From: Septoria linicola
Lineage: Eukaryota; Ascomycota; Dothideomycetes; Mycosphaerellales; Mycosphaerellaceae
Assembly (NCBI GenBank): GCA_024114885.1
Contig: CP099420.1
Location: 2,852,001-2,916,000, forward strand
DNA: 64,000 bases
Direction of reading: 5' to 3'
This document shows, piece after piece, positions 1-10,910 of the stretch (position 1 is its first letter; each line of letters begins with the position of its first letter). Made by a program: the position numbers and the translations under genes. Below the pieces are notes generated by a model, which saw only the letters and a list, made by a program, of their open reading frames with translations, was not told the DNA's origin and did no database searches.

Positions 1-942
1 AGCGGTTTTGACGTCACCACTCTTCCTTTGGGTGGGTCGGCCTGTTCAATCGTGCTTTTGGGCGCACGTTGGGCTCGGATTCTCTTCGTCGTAGATTAAA
101 ATGGTGCGCTGTCGATATCGCTCGCTGCTCAAAACGAGACTGAAGCACTTTCGCAGCAACGGCTGAGCTGAGGTGTTCCGGTGAAGAGGACGAGACGAAT
201 GTATACAGGAGCAGAACCGGGAGTGGTTTCTGGCCTGGGCTCTATGGCATGTATCTCGAAGGATGATAATATAGAGGTATGGAGAGGGACTAGCGATAAT
301 TTCGAGCAGGAAGGATGAATACGATGTGCATGACCATTGCAATCGTTCTCAGGCATGCGGCAGCTAGGGCCTAGCCTGCATTCGCTGCATAGCTGCGAGA
401 GGTGACTATTGAGGTCTTGAAGCAGGCATATACTTGAATGAGATATTCGCAGCAAGCGTATTCTGTGTCTTGAGTGCATGATGGCATGCCTGAGGATATG
501 GAGCTATCCAGCCGATCGCCGCTCAACGACTCGTTGCCAACGGACGACGTCTGGTGAGGGTTTCAAGATTTAGGTCCAGAGTGCTAGCCTAGAAGGCCAC
601 AAGAGTGATAGACCGAGGCAGAGAGTGTGGCCAGTAGCCTCGTAGCTCAGCTGGTCAGGGTGTAGAATTTCGTAGATTGGCTTCAGTGACCAATACCTGA
701 AGACAACCCGCGGCAATCAAGATGCACTGACACCATGCATGGTTACGGGATGTTTATAGCTGTAGTTCGACAGCGCAACTTGCCGTGACCAGAAGAGTTC
801 ACGTGGTACTACTTGGCACCACGCCCGCCTCAGGATTCAGAATTCATCTTGGGGAGTGGTGTAGAGTGGTACCTTCATGAGTCACATCATAAGACCAACA
901 TTCATATCAAGTCAGAGTCGAAACTGCCCAACCAGGAATAGC
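1..942. other. Intergenic stretch without a recognisable gene
   Basis: No reading frame here looks like a protein I recognise on either strand. The only structured element is a tRNA-like 5' half near 637-660 (acceptor, D-arm and an A-box match) that loses cloverleaf pairing after the D-arm; it is treated as a relic or chance match. Confidence 0.5.
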
Positions 943-1014
943 AGCTTCGTAGCTCAGTGGAAGAGCGACAGGCTCATGACTTGCAGGTCGACAGTTCGAT
1001 ACTGTCCGAGGCTA
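943..1014 (+). tRNA. tRNA-Met (CAT), elongator-like
   Basis: A full cloverleaf can be drawn without an intron. The acceptor stem 943-949/1007-1013 has 7 pairs (one G-T), the D-arm is 952-966, and the anticodon stem 968-972/980-984 has one A-C mismatch at its base and one G-T. The anticodon loop 973-979 holds CAT at 975-977. The T-arm 990-1006 has five perfect pairs and the loop TTCGATA; A1014 is the discriminator. The internal A-box (TAGCTCAGTGG) and B-box (GTTCGATAC) match RNA polymerase III promoters. The T-loop begins with T, as in elongator rather than initiator tRNA-Met, but the A1:U72 pair is initiator-like, so the subtype is uncertain. Confidence 0.85.
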
Positions 1015-1022
1015 ACCCATTC

Positions 1023-1027
1023 TTTTT
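1023..1027 (+). terminator. Pol III terminator of the tRNA
   Basis: A run of five T residues begins 8 bases after the discriminator of the tRNA, the usual signal for RNA polymerase III release. Confidence 0.6.
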
Positions 1028-1235
1028 CTCTTCTCACGCTTGCTCTTCTCTGCTCGGCTTGGGAGGAAACGCATAGCTTTTGGCCGAAGCATCGTCCGAG
1101 CGTCCACAGTGTCGAGGGCGCGGTGTAGTCCGCGAGTGTGGCATGGTTGATGGGACTCCGCAATTGAGAGTGAGTCCTCGCCAGGAACTGTCCAGTCCAG
1201 AGGCAGGGGCTTCATGAAGGTTTGGCGAAATGGCT

Positions 1236-2100
1236 TCACAGCCGGTCTTGGTCTTCAGCATAACCCATGCCTTTCCTCCACCACTGCAAAACACCCCGAG
1301 CTTTCATATGGTTGGCAAAGTCTTTCACAGATTCAGCTTGGTGAAGACCTATCATATCTTTGGCCTGGAACAAGGAATTGAGGTTAGGCTCCATCTCTGC
1401 AGGCTTGATGGCCAGCTGGAAGTCCTTGTATCGAAGTCGCTTCATGTGAATCTTTGTAAGTATTCGGAATGATATGGACAGACAGCTTACGTAACTCATA
1501 AGTGCTGACATACCTGAACAGATGCGATCCAATTTTCGACTCCTATCTGATCGCCCTCACAGTACATGATGCCAGGTGCGCCTCCATATCGGATCAAGGC
1601 GTAAACTGCTTCAGCTGATGCGGCTTGACGGAGTTTCGCAACCTTCTTCCGGGAAGTGATGTGATGAGTCCGTATCAATGCGTGCCATGCCCGGCCGCCG
1701 ACGCTGGTCATATGTGACAGAACGATCTATCTTCCAAACAAGGGCAGTCGCTTGAGGATCGCATCGAGCGTGATCTTGATCTTGCCTAGATGGCGGTCAC
1801 GATGTGAAGCCGCAACGGAGACATCATCCTTGTTCAGAATTGCATCCAAAAGTGCTGGAATTTTCGGTCAAGAGGCCCGATACTTGTCCCGATTTCTCGC
1901 TGCCATCGGTCAACAGGTATCAGTATTTCTTGCCCTCATCTCAAGCATGTCAGCTTCACAGACTAGCCATAACAAGATGAGTGCGACCGTGACGAGCTCT
2001 CAATGCAGCTGCGTCCCGAGATCAATAGTAAGGCGTCCACTTTTGCTCCACCCAGCTGAGGACAGGCTTCCAGCATGAGGAGATGATCTGCCAGCTGAAC
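1236..2100 (-). pseudogene. RWD/DUF1115-like protein with decayed 5' half
   Basis: The intact part is 1236-1711: an ATG at 1711, an exon to 1514, a clean 62-nt intron 1452-1513 (GTATGT..AAAG) and a last exon to the stop at 1236, together 137 aa. The peptide has a THHI-SRKK start, a block reading APGIMYCEGDQIGVENW, then RLRYKDFQLA and a C-terminal WWRKGMGY. This is the layout of the C-terminal domain of fungal RWD-type proteins (human RWDD2-like), in which a THHI motif precedes a PGI-EG motif. Upstream, 1713-2100 holds further family-like pieces (for example around 1740-1860 and 2050-2097) in the same orientation, but they are broken by several in-frame stops, one of them a TAG just before the ATG. 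It could instead be a short functional gene starting at 1711. The family assignment is from memory of the motif pattern and is moderate. Confidence 0.42.
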
Positions 2101-2522
2101 AGACCGGACTAATGCTACTACAATATTGAGCTCTCAAAGGATGTCAGCGCTGTCCGCGATACTACACCTGGTCGAATCATCATTCAGTGACCATGTCCGT
2201 CCGCGATGGAATGTCACTTACAGACCAACGTTCATGGTTTGACAGGCATTGCGATATACGCGTTTACCCAGTCGCTACCACTTTCTACCAATACGCAGGA
2301 TCATTAGCCGTCTGACTGCCCACGTGTGGAACCTCTGATGCGATTTCTCACCTCAGGTGCACAGCAGACCTATGCATGGAGCGGAGCTAAAGGGTATAAG
2401 GGTAGTGCAAGTACAGTGCAACAGAAGCATAAGTACTGACCACCTCATCTCCTTCATCTCCGTCTGCTCTCAACGTCGTGTTCATTACGACTTTCAAGAT
2501 ATAGCTTGACACTTCAGCTACG
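2101..2522. other. Upstream region of the aldehyde dehydrogenase
   Basis: No gene is visible. The right half holds the likely promoter of the dehydrogenase that starts at 2523. Confidence 0.5.
2395..2400 (+). promoter_or_regulatory. TATA-like box of the aldehyde dehydrogenase gene
   Basis: TATAAG lies 123 bases before the ATG at 2523 and is followed by a C/T-rich leader, a common layout in this window for genes with short leaders. Confidence 0.4.
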
Positions 2523-4178
2523 ATGGGGTTTCCAATTCCTGCCGAGAAGATCGAGTACAGGCACTATATTGACGGCAAATTCACAGAGTCATCCGACAAT
2601 GGAAAGTTCGAGCTGAAGTCTCCCTACAGCCACGACAAGATTACCGATATCTGCGAAGCATCAGAAGATGATACGAACCGTGCTGTAGCCGCCGCAAAAG
2701 CAGCCTTCCCAGCGTGGGCTGCGAAGAGTCCAGCCGAGCGAGGTGCCCTGATGAAGGCGCTCGCGGAAAAGATCAGAGCGGCTCACAATCATCTCGCCCA
2801 GCTCAATGCGATGGACATGGGTCGACCAGTAAATCATCCTCAGACGCATGCAAGTTCCTCACATTAGCTGATCGTGGTCAGGTTTCGACGTACTTCGATG
2901 GCTATTTCGCGGCGTCGCTCTTCGAGCACAATGCCGAAGCTGGCTATACTGCGCAAGGCAAGACAAGCCTGAATTCGCCTGGCTACGTCAATATGACCTT
3001 TAGGCAGCCCATCGGTCCCGTAGCTGCGATCATTCCTTGGAACATTCCAACTATGTCCTTCGCAATGAAAGTTGCACCTGCGTTGGCTGCGGGCTGCACG
3101 ATCGTGCTCAAGACTTCAGAAAAAGCACCGCTCACCGTAAGTCAAGTCGATCCCTCACGACGTACATACTGATGGGTGTCACAGCCAACCCACTGCGCTC
3201 AGCTTGCACACGAAGTAGGGTTCCCTCCTGGCGTTATCAACGTCCTTAATGGCCATGGCACACCCTCTGGGGCCATTCTCGCCAGCCACATGGACATTCG
3301 CATGGTCAACTTTACCGGCTCGACGATGACTGGCAAAAAGATACAGCAGATGGCAGCGGCATCCAATCTCAAGAAGGTGATTCTTGAGCTTGGCGGCAAG
3401 TCCCCTGCGCTTGTGTTTGAAGACGCAGATATTGTCAAAGCTGCCACCGAAACTTCAGCTTCCATGCAAATGCTCATGGGACAAGCTTGTATAGCCAATA
3501 GCAGGATCTATGTACAGGAATCCGTCGCAGACAAGTTCAAGGAAGCCTTCCTAGCCCTGTTTCAGGCGGCGAAGAAAGGTGATCCGCTTTTGCCAGAAAC
3601 GCAGCAGGGTCCACAGGCAGATCAGCTGCAGTATGAGCGAATTCAGACTTTCTTGCAGGCTGCAAGTGAAGGCAAGGGGAAGCTGGAAGCAGGCGGCAAG
3701 GCGACACAAGTAGACGGCAAAGGATACTTCATCGAGCCCACAGTCTATTCTGGTGTCGATGAGAACGAGAAGACACAAAAGGTAAGCGCGTCTAGCTCAA
3801 TTGCGACCGATACCATGCTGACAATCCATACAGGAAGAAGTCTTCGGCCCATTTGTCAACATCAACACGTTCAAGACAGAAGCAGAAGTCCTTGAGAAAG
3901 CCAACGCCACAGAGTACGGCCTCTACGCATCAGTGTTCACCAAAGACATCAGCCGTGCCCTTCGAGTGGCCAAGGCTTTCGAGTCTGGTACAGTGGGCAT
4001 CAACTGCACAAGTCCGAGCATGGCGATGGACATGCCATTCGGTGGATACAAGGGCAGTGGACAAGGCCGTGAAGGATATGGCTATAGTTTGGAAGAGCAC
4101 TTGGAACACAAGACTGTGCTTATCAAGATTGACGAGGAGGCTGCCTCGCCTCTGCAAACAGACGCTCCAAAGGGCTAG
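2523..4178 (+). CDS. NAD(P)-dependent aldehyde dehydrogenase
   Basis: Oxidises aldehydes to carboxylic acids with NAD(P)+, probably in the cytosol since no targeting signal is seen. Four exons: 2523-2828, 2882-3136, 3185-3781 and 3834-4178. The three introns of 53, 48 and 52 nt all fall between codons and give a 500-aa protein, the normal length of the ALDH superfamily. The fold signatures are in order: the cofactor-site PWNIP motif in exon 2, FTGST in exon 3, the general-base Glu of LELGGKSP at about residue 255, and the nucleophile Cys of GQACIANSR at about residue 289. Their spacing of 34 residues is the classical one. The C-terminal EEVFGPF and PFGGYKGSG motifs are present. The family is certain; the substrate class (betaine-, salicyl- or generic aldehyde) cannot be read from sequence. 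Confidence 0.95.
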
Positions 4179-4325
4179 ATTTGCTCCGGGTTAAACTGCT
4201 TGAAGATTTCACTATGGCAAAAGCAAGCACGAACAGATCTGGCTTCAATTTCATTCTTATTACTCGTGCAAGGTCTCGGATCATTCTCACCGCCCCTACA
4301 GGCTCTCAGCTGTTCTTCGTCGTAC

Positions 4326-6536
4326 CTAGTCGTCGTGCGGTAGGATAGGAGAGACCTGATCATCTCGCTCAAAGCTCAGCCTATCCCGGGACGAACATCC
4401 GGCTTCGGCAGTCTTTATGTCAAAGTCGTCCCAATCTTCATCGAGACGCGTCCTACCGCGCGAAGTTCTGAGTGCGGGTGTCTGAGAACCCGATGCCAGC
4501 TCCGATGCACATGATAAAGATAGCATTGCACGCTTACCATTCGGTGTGTCAAGCACACACATCTTGCCAGCTGTTGATGGTAAGCTGGGGCCGGCGGCCA
4601 TCTTATGGTTTGTATCACAACGTCGCGAGTCACCACGAGCTGCAGTGTAAGTAGCAGAAGTATGTAGGTTTGATAGCGCCTCATCCTGCGACGTCAATTT
4701 CCGTGCCTGTGATGACTTCTCGTAGGCGCCCTCGGCCAGCTTGTACATCACAGAGATGGGAGTGGTCTCTCCGGTTACGGGCGGAGTTGTGCCACAGCCG
4801 CAAGCTTCATGAGGACCTTTAAGACTAGACCTCGGACCTTGCAGGGGTGTGAGAGGCATGCTACAGGCTTGTGGCTGCTTGTAGACACTAATCTCAGGTC
4901 TTTGGGACGAACGAGACTGTGCATCGACGAGCTGTTGGCGCAGAGCCCTGATCTGCGCCTGAAGCTGCTCGGCCGAGGGACCATTGTAGCGTAGAGATGG
5001 GCCTGGCAGATCTCCATTGGTGCGAAGCAGCTCCGAGGGCTCTGCCAGTCGCTGATAAGTAACACCCTTAGGTTGAAAGCCTCCAGTACAGAGCTCGTCC
5101 GCCTGATAAGCCGTTGTCATGTCAACGATAGGTGCTTCGTGGGCAGAGGTGGCTTCATCGAAGTGCCCAGACACTGCTCCTTCCGGGCTTCTGTTGGCAT
5201 TCTCCCAGGCACGACATCCTATTTCGCGTTCGACGAGCCACATGCTGTGCTTCTCTGCACGTCGCGCAGCTCGTTTGTTTTCTCGATTCTCGTCTTTCAC
5301 GGCGGCCCCTCGTATGGCAGCCACCTCGCGCATTATAATGTCGACATATCGAAGCACATCGAAGTCGAGGCGGTGTATTTCCCAAGCACAAAATGGATAC
5401 ACAAGCTTGAGCGCCTTCACTCCGTCGAACCCGAGAATTGATGCATCAGCGTAGTGATGGGGTTGAAAAAGCTCAGTAGTACTATGTCCAATCTGGACTG
5501 TCGTGCACGGGTTTGGCGATTCGGCAAGCACTTTTCCAGGCAATGAACACAGCTCCGAAAATGCTTCATTGTCATCGACGCCGTAGCGACTGTAGAGGCG
5601 TGGGCCCTGGAGAGGATGCGGTGCGTGCTCGCTGTTGTGTGGCGTTGGTCGCAAGTCATGTGGAGTAGCATGGCCAGCTGGCGAGCTGGCGCCACTAGTG
5701 CTTTCGGTATGGTTGTGGTTCGCGGACTCTGCATAAGTATCCGTGTGATCAGTATAGTCTGAGCTCTGTACTGTACTAGCACGAGGGTCTAGATGATCCG
5801 TAATAACAGGACTGCAGGTCTTTGGGGAACTCTCTTGTTGCAGGGGTGATGGTCCATCCGAGTCGATGAGCTCTTCACTGCTCATGCCAGGCCCAACGGC
5901 AGTAGTGGCGAGAGGAACGGTTGGTGAAGCTCGTGGCGGATCGATCGCCCTTTCCTTGCCTCGTGCCTTGGCAGACTCGTTCTCGTCTTGTACCGCCGCA
6001 GGGGCTTCATCACTGGGGACTTTCGTCGTGATCTCCGACGTCGATTTCGCATGATTGTGACTGTTCGGTTCGGTAAGTAGAGTATTGGTATACGTCTCGG
6101 CGAAGCACAGATCTGCTGCGAGAGCGATCTCAGTATCGCCAGAAAGGCCGCATACTGCCAGGGCATTAGCTTTCTTGCTCAAGAATGCAGCCAATTGTCT
6201 CATGCTCTCGGCGGCTATGGATGTTGTCAAGGTTGTGCTCTGCCCAGGTCGTGTCAGAAATGCGGGCAACTTCTCGATCAGGAGACCGAACGCATAAGCA
6301 TAGAGCCTGTTCGAAAGATGTTTCATGGCCCTCGAGATTGGTACATCAAGCATGAGTATGCCCGTGCAGTAGCCTTTGTAGATGAAAGCCGACAGATCGA
6401 CAAATCGCTCTGCTATCTCGGAAGCACTTGCATTGCAAAGCTCCAAGTCGCAGTCCTTGGAAGACTTGCCCTCGTTAGGAAAAGCACTGGAATACTTCTC
6501 TCTGACCATGGTCCAGGGTGGCTTGATAAGAGACAT
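4326..6536 (-). CDS. Hypothetical 736-aa protein, low-complexity with coiled coil
   Basis: A single long open frame. I do not recognise a family. The first 150 residues are hydrophobic-patterned and probably folded (around FVDLSAFIYKGYCTG and RLYAYAFGLLIEKLP). Residues about 160-320 are rich in Ser, Thr, Pro and His and likely disordered. A second ordered part around residues 345-440 contains a helical, charged stretch (ENRENKRAARRAEKH), and a short coiled coil (EQLQAQIRALRQQLVDAQ) follows near residue 540. The tail is acidic (DEDWDDFD). A GT..AG pair at 4468-4537 resembles an intron, but removing its 70 nt would change the frame and shorten the C-terminus, so the unspliced reading is preferred. 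It lies tail to tail with the aldehyde dehydrogenase, 147 bp away. Probably nuclear or cytosolic. Confidence 0.7.
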   Translation of the reverse strand: MSLIKPPWTMVREKYSSAFPNEGKSSKDCDLELCNASASEIAERFVDLSAFIYKGYCTGILMLDVPISRAMKHLSNRLYAYAFGLLIEKLPAFLTRPGQSTTLTTSIAAESMRQLAAFLSKKANALAVCGLSGDTEIALAADLCFAETYTNTLLTEPNSHNHAKSTSEITTKVPSDEAPAAVQDENESAKARGKERAIDPPRASPTVPLATTAVGPGMSSEELIDSDGPSPLQQESSPKTCSPVITDHLDPRASTVQSSDYTDHTDTYAESANHNHTESTSGASSPAGHATPHDLRPTPHNSEHAPHPLQGPRLYSRYGVDDNEAFSELCSLPGKVLAESPNPCTTVQIGHSTTELFQPHHYADASILGFDGVKALKLVYPFCAWEIHRLDFDVLRYVDIIMREVAAIRGAAVKDENRENKRAARRAEKHSMWLVEREIGCRAWENANRSPEGAVSGHFDEATSAHEAPIVDMTTAYQADELCTGGFQPKGVTYQRLAEPSELLRTNGDLPGPSLRYNGPSAEQLQAQIRALRQQLVDAQSRSSQRPEISVYKQPQACSMPLTPLQGPRSSLKGPHEACGCGTTPPVTGETTPISVMYKLAEGAYEKSSQARKLTSQDEALSNLHTSATYTAARGDSRRCDTNHKMAAGPSLPSTAGKMCVLDTPNGKRAMLSLSCASELASGSQTPALRTSRGRTRLDEDWDDFDIKTAEAGCSSRDRLSFERDDQVSPILPHDD

Positions 6537-6793
6537 TGGCGGTTCTGTGAGAAGGAAGCTGATTGGGAGACCTCTGCTCGTTACACGGACTTATGTATCT
6601 CGTATAGGCTTGTGTCTGTCGTTAATACAGTTTGAAGTGAGACCGCAATTATGGTTTGCTGAATTTGCGACATTATACAATACGTACACGCGATGATGAA
6701 CGCACACTCTGCTAAAGGACTTCATTCCATACTGTACGTGCCGGATGCCGTTTAGTACAGACCATAGCTTGAATGCTATGTGACGCTAGGCCG

Positions 6794-7632
6794 TCAGAGC
6801 AACCATGGGATGAACTTGGAAGGCGTCCGTTGCTCGTAAGCCATGAACTTGTCGCCGTACTGCAACGGTTAGCGCGTACAAAATGATATTCGGGGTCTCC
6901 CACCTTTTGCTCCATATATTTCTGGTGATCCGGAATGGTCGACATGAGGAATTGAGTACTGAAGAGCGCGCCAGTCACGCCGGCCCAGACCCAGCCTCCT
7001 CCTGCGAGCGCGTAGCCCACTCTCCAGAGTGTGTATCCGAAGTAGTTGATGTGTCTGGAAAGGCCGAACAGCCCGTTGCTATACACCTCATTATTTGCAG
7101 GATCTTTCTTCCATGAATGTCTCTGCTGCTCACTCCACCATTCGATGCCTAAACCGAGCACATACAAGGTGGTGCCCAACTGCAAAGGTGTCTGAGGGAA
7201 ATGCTCCCCGTTTGTGCTCGCGCTAGTCTCTGCGCATACGAACAGCAAGGTGTTGATACTATTGAAGGCTGCATTGAAGATTCCAACCATCAGACCCAAC
7301 GCAGGCGGCATACGCTCCTTCCTCGTCACGGTGAGCCAGTAGTTCTGCTTAAGCATACTGCCTACAGACATTCCAAAGAGGATCGTGCGGTAGGGAGAGA
7401 GACCTAGATGATCGAGAGGGCTGCGGGTAATGAGGGGCGGTCCTTGTGGCAGCGGTCTGCCTCCCAGGCGACGGATCAGGGAGGCACCATAAGACTTCGA
7501 TAGTATGCCATATTGGAGGTAGGGGTCGGCGAGGCGGGAGAGGAAAAAGGTCAGTGTGCCAGGAACATCATCTGTGTAATCGCCTCTTTGAATATCGGCT
7601 GCAACTGGTCTTTTGGGTCCGTCTGCTGCCAT
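6794..7632 (-). CDS. DUF1295 / steroid 5-alpha-reductase-like membrane protein
   Basis: Two exons: 7632-6904 and 6859-6794, with a 44-nt intron between codons, give 264 aa. The second exon is needed to restore the conserved C-terminus: IPDHQKYMEQKYGDKF followed by YEQRTPSKFIPWLL, typical of the DUF1295 group of the 3-oxo-5-alpha-steroid 4-dehydrogenase C-terminal superfamily. The preceding motif GLFGLSRHINYFGY is the family's NADPH/substrate-binding region. Several hydrophobic segments (around IFNAAFNSINTLLFVC, TTLYVLGLGIEW and WVWAGVTGALFSTQF) indicate an integral, probably ER, membrane protein. The reaction is likely reduction of a double bond in a lipid or sterol-like substrate. The substrate is unknown. 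Confidence 0.85.
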
Positions 7633-9414
7633 GATCGCTCAGGTGTTCGCAGACGTTCTTTCTGTGCATGCCACACTGAGACTCGTACTGAGAAAGCGCT
7701 TGAAGATCATCGCCGAGAGCTCGGTTGCGATGATGTCGTTTCCGGCTCTTGGCTTGTGCTTCCTTTTGTGCATACGTCCTGAATTGTTAGCTACTGCGGA
7801 TCCCACAGTGCGTCCTTCACGCTGCACAGCATTGCAAGTAGCCTGGATCGACAACTCTCATGCTCGATGAGGTGAGGTCAAAACATGCGCCTCGAGTGCA
7901 GTCGCAAGGACCAGTACCAATCGGTGATTGGCGGCAATGGCAGGCATAAACACGACCACCCTGCCTTTGTCCAAGGAGCCCAGTCCTTGTCGACCTCATC
8001 TCTCGGCTTTTCCTTAACTCCCAAGACCGCTGCTGACATTGACATACCCAAAATCGCTCAGTCTTCAAACACTGGACGTGAAGATCACGCCTGCGAGTTT
8101 ATGAGCCGAGACCACTTCGAAGACAGCACGCCGAGGCTTTTGGGTACCTTCGCCAATCACGGCCTGAGTGTACGTTGTAGGTGATTGCAAGGCGCCGACC
8201 ACACGCACATTAAGGGAGAGGCCAGTTCTAAAGCAGCTGCATCATGCCTCGTGGCCGTACATGTCCTCACGAGTATACGTGTGCGCCTGACGTGTAATCC
8301 TCATGCGAATTCGAGCCGTACCTTGGTTGTCATCCATCAGTGATCACAGCATAGCTGTCCAGACCCTCCCGATCGTGCCGATAACTCCAGTCTTCGATCA
8401 TTACTTACGATGCTAAAAAAATCGAAGTCCTTGAGTGCCTGGTCTAGTGCTCTATTCATACGCTCTGCCCATGCAATAAATTTTATACCGATCCGCCCGA
8501 GCCGCCAAGCAGACACAACCAATTTACCCGGGCATTTGCCATTTGGAAAGTCGCTCACGTCGGAGAAAATCATGCCCGTGATCGAGGCGCTCATGCTGCG
8601 TATCGTGGCCAGTCATCGCGGAAAGCTTTGAGCTGATCCGCGAGAAGCATCCCATCTTGGTGTCGCGACATGTGTTTACAAGCTACTTGGACAGCCGGAA
8701 GAACTGGACACGGGAAACTAAGCAAGGCTGACACGTTCTCAGACCAGGTCATAGTTCTATAAGTCTCCTAGCATGACGTCCGGCCCGGACTGCCAATGGC
8801 CGCGACCTTGCTAGCGTCGTCGTTTAGCGAGCAACTTCACACACTTCTGGCGTGGTGCAACCTTCACTAACATCTCGTCTCCTTCGACGTAGCGCACTGC
8901 GTGGCATTGGGATAAGCACCAAACCATGACAATGGCTCCAGAGTCGCCAGCAGGCTCTATCGGATGTCCGGCCGTCGTACCATTGAGGCAATGTCGACGT
9001 CTACCGATGGGTATGGTACGGATCCCTTTGGCCGTAGCTGAACGCAAACTCGATCGATCAGAGCACGTAGGCCAAGGAAGATGTCAAAGGCCGCGACATA
9101 TGGCAAGGCTTTGCTGCACTTGGTATGGCTCTCGCAAGTGAGACATATGCAAATTTAGCCCACAAGTGCTTACTTGGCTCGCTAGCTCATCCGGGCCGTG
9201 ATGAACATATCGCAGTGGCCGATGTTATGCCATCGTTGCAGTGTGCGAAGAGCGACAGATAGCTTTCTGGGCGTCAGATGATAGACAGATATAAGAGGCC
9301 CATCGCGACCGCACGATACCAGCATTCCAATACACAATCAAAAGCACTCAAGATTAAAAGCCAACCACACTCATTCACAACAAGACTACTACCACTACAA
9401 CACCAACAAACAAG
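7633..9414. other. 1.8-kb gene-poor stretch
   Basis: No recognisable gene, repeat or RNA was found on either strand. Only short open frames with no family likeness occur. The right end is the promoter of the Hce2 gene. Confidence 0.5.
9290..9295 (+). promoter_or_regulatory. TATA-like box of the Hce2 gene
   Basis: TATAAG stands 125 bases before the ATG at 9415. The leader between them is rich in A and C (CAACAAACAAG before the ATG), as usual for strongly expressed fungal secreted-protein genes. Confidence 0.5.
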
Positions 9415-9894
9415 ATGCACTTCACTCCAGCAACCGCCCTCGTGGCCTTTGTCTCCGTGGCAGCAGCCAGCCCACTTGCCTTCCCACAAAACGCCGGCAC
9501 CGGCGCAGGAGCTTCCAACACATGCGGAGTCTCCTCCTTTGTCGCAGTGACTGGCAAGTCAGAGTCTCCAGTCCTCGACGACTGCTACAAGATGCGTGAC
9601 CAGGCCTCCAAGTCTGGCCCATGGAAGATTGACGGCGCCAAGACCCTGGCAACTTTCGGAACCTGCTCCTTCTCTGCACAGCCAGTCACCTCCGGCCAGC
9701 ACGGCTACATTGGCAACAGCGACATTCACGACTTGGTTGAGGATGCTATCAAGAGATGGCAGACCTCTGGCCAGTCCAGCGCCACCGCTTACAGGGGTAC
9801 CATCACTAAGCAGGTCGGAAGTGCAGGTGAGATGCCTTGTGGATCTGACGGTGGTGTTCAGGTCCAGATCTCATGGACCCTTGGCCACTCATAG
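9415..9894 (+). CDS. Secreted Hce2-domain protein (Ecp2 homologue)
   Basis: A 159-aa single-exon protein with a signal peptide of about 18-20 residues (hydrophobic run ALVAFVSVAAAS). The mature part has the layout of the Hce2 family, named after homologues of the Cladosporium fulvum effector Ecp2: a CGVSSF start, a DDC motif, a tryptophan-containing strand, FGTCSF, a helix with NSDIHDLVEDAIKRW, and a final strand VQVQISWTLG. Four cysteines (in CGVSSF, DDCYKM, GTCSF and MPCGSD) match the two disulfides usual for the family. In the family some members act as secreted virulence or necrosis-associated effectors on plants, while others are found in non-pathogens. Which applies here cannot be told from sequence. 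It is flanked by a gene-poor stretch and a transporter relic. Confidence 0.9.
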   Translation: MHFTPATALVAFVSVAAASPLAFPQNAGTGAGASNTCGVSSFVAVTGKSESPVLDDCYKMRDQASKSGPWKIDGAKTLATFGTCSFSAQPVTSGQHGYIGNSDIHDLVEDAIKRWQTSGQSSATAYRGTITKQVGSAGEMPCGSDGGVQVQISWTLGHS

Positions 9895-10083
9895 ATGGAA
9901 AGATATATTAGCCGGCGAAGCAGTTCTGATATGGCACGAGGAACGGCATCTGCAGGATGATTGGCACACCGGACTTTGACTGTCTGAAATTCTCTTTCTG
10001 TATCTTTATAGGTGAACAAAAGACATGTATCTCGACGACTCTTCCTACAGAAGAGTTGTCTCTACCCATGTTCATGATACATC

Positions 10084-10570
10084 TCAACGATTCGTAGACA
10101 CTTTCTTCTCGTTTGCATACGCTTCTGCAAATGTCTTCTCGTCCTTCGCCTTGTGGACGTTACCAGCGACGTAATGCTCTGTGCTCTTATCGTTCTCCAT
10201 TGTAAAGCAGGCGAGGATGATCGCAGCTCCTGTGAAGACGAGAGTGACCAAGAACACAGTGCTTGTCGCTTGAGCGAAGCCTAAGCGGAAAGGCTCCTGT
10301 ACCGCTTGGTGGATTTCTGGTGTGAGTCCTTCGACAGTTGTGTGAGCTACGATCCCTTGCAGAGCAGCAGCCAAGCTGGGCAGGGACGACTCTGGCAGTC
10401 CAAGACCGGTCGTCACAGGATTGATGTTGTTTGGAATGGTAAACCAGCAGACTGTTGCTGAGTGCCGCCGTAAAAACAGCAACAGCAATGCTGATAGGTG
10501 TACGCCTGCATCCGTCTTGTTCTAATGCCGATGCAATCTGCTCCAAATGCGGTTGTGATATGGTAATCAT
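10084..10570 (-). pseudogene. C-terminal relic of an MFS (TRI12-like) transporter
   Basis: Only the last part of a 14-helix major facilitator transporter remains. One frame (10570 to about 10455) reads a helix with PISIAVAVFTAALSNSL. The family-consistent continuation TIPNNINPVTTGLGLPESSL, then AALQGIVAHTTVEGLTPEI and the last helix STVFLVTLVFTGAAIILAC, lies in another frame down to the stop at 10084. A single frameshift near 10450 therefore separates them. The hydrophilic tail with a KAKDEKTFAEA motif resembles siderophore/trichothecene-efflux (TRI12-type) transporters. The N-terminal 10-12 helices are absent: upstream DNA (10571-10910) does not continue the gene. Confidence 0.75.
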
Positions 10571-10910
10571 TTTATTCGCTCGGTTGATGCTATCCTGGTG
10601 TGTCCGTTCTACGAGCTGCTGGTGACTCTTTATGGAGCGAATCTAGGAGCGCGTGCCGAAGACCCAAGACAGCATCCCGAGATAGCTGAGATTGTCTTTG
10701 AGAGACTCTCTGCCCACCATACCAGACTGAAGTAATGGTCTTAGTCGTGGCCGACGTGAAGTCAGTGCTGCCGAACACTTGTTGGACAACGCGCAAGGCA
10801 GCGGAAGTTGAGGATGCCAGTTTCTTAGATTATAGTAGTATATCTCTACACAGTACCGCAGAACTGAGCTGCTCACATCATGGCACTAATGCAAAGACTT
10901 GGAATCATGA
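10571..10910. other. Intergenic stretch next to the transporter relic
   Basis: Expected to hold the rest of the MFS gene if it were intact. No transporter-like frame was found, so the deletion or decay is complete here. It is also the 3' flank of the glucosidase II gene. Confidence 0.45.

Noticed and set aside
637..700. tRNA-like 5' half with A-box (acceptor and D-arm pattern)
   Set aside because: The anticodon and T-arms cannot be drawn and no B-box is present; at best an old tRNA fragment.
4468..4537. Apparent intron in the 736-aa orphan
   Set aside because: GT..AG ends are good but its 70-nt length shifts the frame and removes the acidic coding-like C-terminus; kept as unspliced.
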